Shown here: in pieces, positions 63,810 to 64,000 of the stretch
Layout: every line of letters starts with the position of its first letter
How positions within the stretch are numbered: position 1 is the stretch's first letter
Assembly (NCBI RefSeq): GCF_006539545.1
Contig: NZ_BJNF01000002.1
Location: 186,001-250,000 of the forward strand
Direction: 5' to 3'
From: Nitrobacter winogradskyi
GTDB taxonomy: Bacteria > Pseudomonadota > Alphaproteobacteria > Rhizobiales > Xanthobacteraceae
DNA: 64,000 bases
Notes under the pieces: generated by a model
Told to the model about the DNA's origin: nothing
The model's database searches: none
What the model saw: only the letters and a program-made list of their open reading frames with translations
Made by a program: the position numbers and the translations under genes

Positions 63810-64000
63810 ACTCTAAGACCCGTGCCGGCATTCATGATCGGTTTGTTCCTCAGGCGGCGTCTCTCCTCGGCTGTGTGATCGCCAGCTTGGGCGGGTTGAA
63901 GCGGCGGACCTTCCTCAGCCATGGGCGCCAGAGCAGACATCACGCGTTCCGGCGGAAAGGTGACGATCACCTCGGTGCCAACGCGAAGCTTTGATCTCAG
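63806..64000 (-). CDS. C-terminal end of a sensor histidine kinase, cut by window edge
   Basis: Reverse-strand frame open from the right edge, 64 residues to a TGA at 63806. It begins LRSKLRVGTEVIVTFPPERV, matching the last strand of a histidine kinase ATPase domain (S-x-G-x-GT-x-x-x-x-x-PPERV), followed by a proline- and charge-rich tail (MSALAPMAEEGPPLQPAQAG). The catalytic boxes lie beyond the window. It is upstream of the aspartic protease on the same strand. Confidence 0.7.
   Translation of the reverse strand: MRSKLRVGTEVIVTFPPERVMSALAPMAEEGPPLQPAQAGDHTAEERRRLRNKPIMNAGTGLRV

Noticed and set aside
1-64000. CRISPR arrays, tRNA or rRNA genes
   Set aside because: No regularly spaced repeats and no recognisable tRNA or rRNA sequences were found on reading both strands; a covariance search was not possible.

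Overview
The window reads as chromosomal DNA of an alphaproteobacterium of the Bradyrhizobium, Nitrobacter, Rhodopseudomonas and Afipia group (Nitrobacteraceae). The evidence is the high GC content with GC-rich third positions, a cycHJKL-type cytochrome c maturation operon followed by degP, a two-component pair and glnE, a gene-transfer-agent (GTA) structural cluster of the Rhodobacter capsulatus type, sites resembling EcfG stress promoters, and dispersed palindromic repeats like those common in this family. I saw no rRNA, tRNA, CRISPR array, integrase or plasmid replication gene.

Layout. 1-1270: the end of a reverse-strand SAM methyltransferase, a tandem 22-bp repeat, a stress-type promoter and a 50-residue membrane protein. 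1369-23263: a GTA or domesticated-prophage cluster in near-canonical order (small terminase-like, large terminase, portal, small membrane protein, prohead protease, capsid, connector, tail terminator, tail tube, tail chaperones, tape measure, g12 to g15 homologues, a DUF2793 fibre or spike protein, then a GH19 endolysin, a holin-like protein and a lipoprotein). The capsid gene is bracketed by two cargo islands. Each holds a toxin-like gene with the same N-terminal module: an RNase A-like toxin with a putative immunity gene, and a frameshifted His-rich putative nuclease with an intact DUF2019 immunity-like gene. Reverse-strand genes for a small membrane protein and a secreted trypsin-like protease sit beside them. 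The endolysin gene carries an in-frame stop near its 5' end.

23431-27682: an OmpR-type regulator with its kinase, a lipoprotein and an unknown 463-residue protein. 27845-32024: ccmI-ccmE-ccmF-ccmH. 32209-41610: degP, a response regulator, a sensor kinase and glnE, with a reverse-strand, AT-richer GT-C-like membrane protein gene inserted between regulator and kinase. 41585-46653: a PAS sensor kinase with a dense cluster of GANTC sites upstream, a CDF metal transporter with three C-terminal repeats, a VanZ-like protein and an HU-family protein.

46746-63080: a glucan and trehalose metabolism block. An overlapping reverse-strand operon glgE-treS/mak-glgB-glgX-treZ, followed by glgP, is divergent from malQ. 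TreS-Mak turns trehalose into maltose 1-phosphate, GlgE polymerises it, GlgB branches the glucan, GlgX, GlgP and MalQ remodel or degrade it, and TreZ (with a TreY not in the window) returns trehalose. Paired GGAAC-N17-GTT motifs between glgE and malQ suggest general-stress control. 63154-64000: a retropepsin-like protease, a doubtful 48-residue ORF and the C-terminus of another sensor kinase.

The most interesting element is the pair of toxin and immunity islands inside the GTA capsid region. Their shared N-terminal module could tie the toxins to capsid assembly or packaging.
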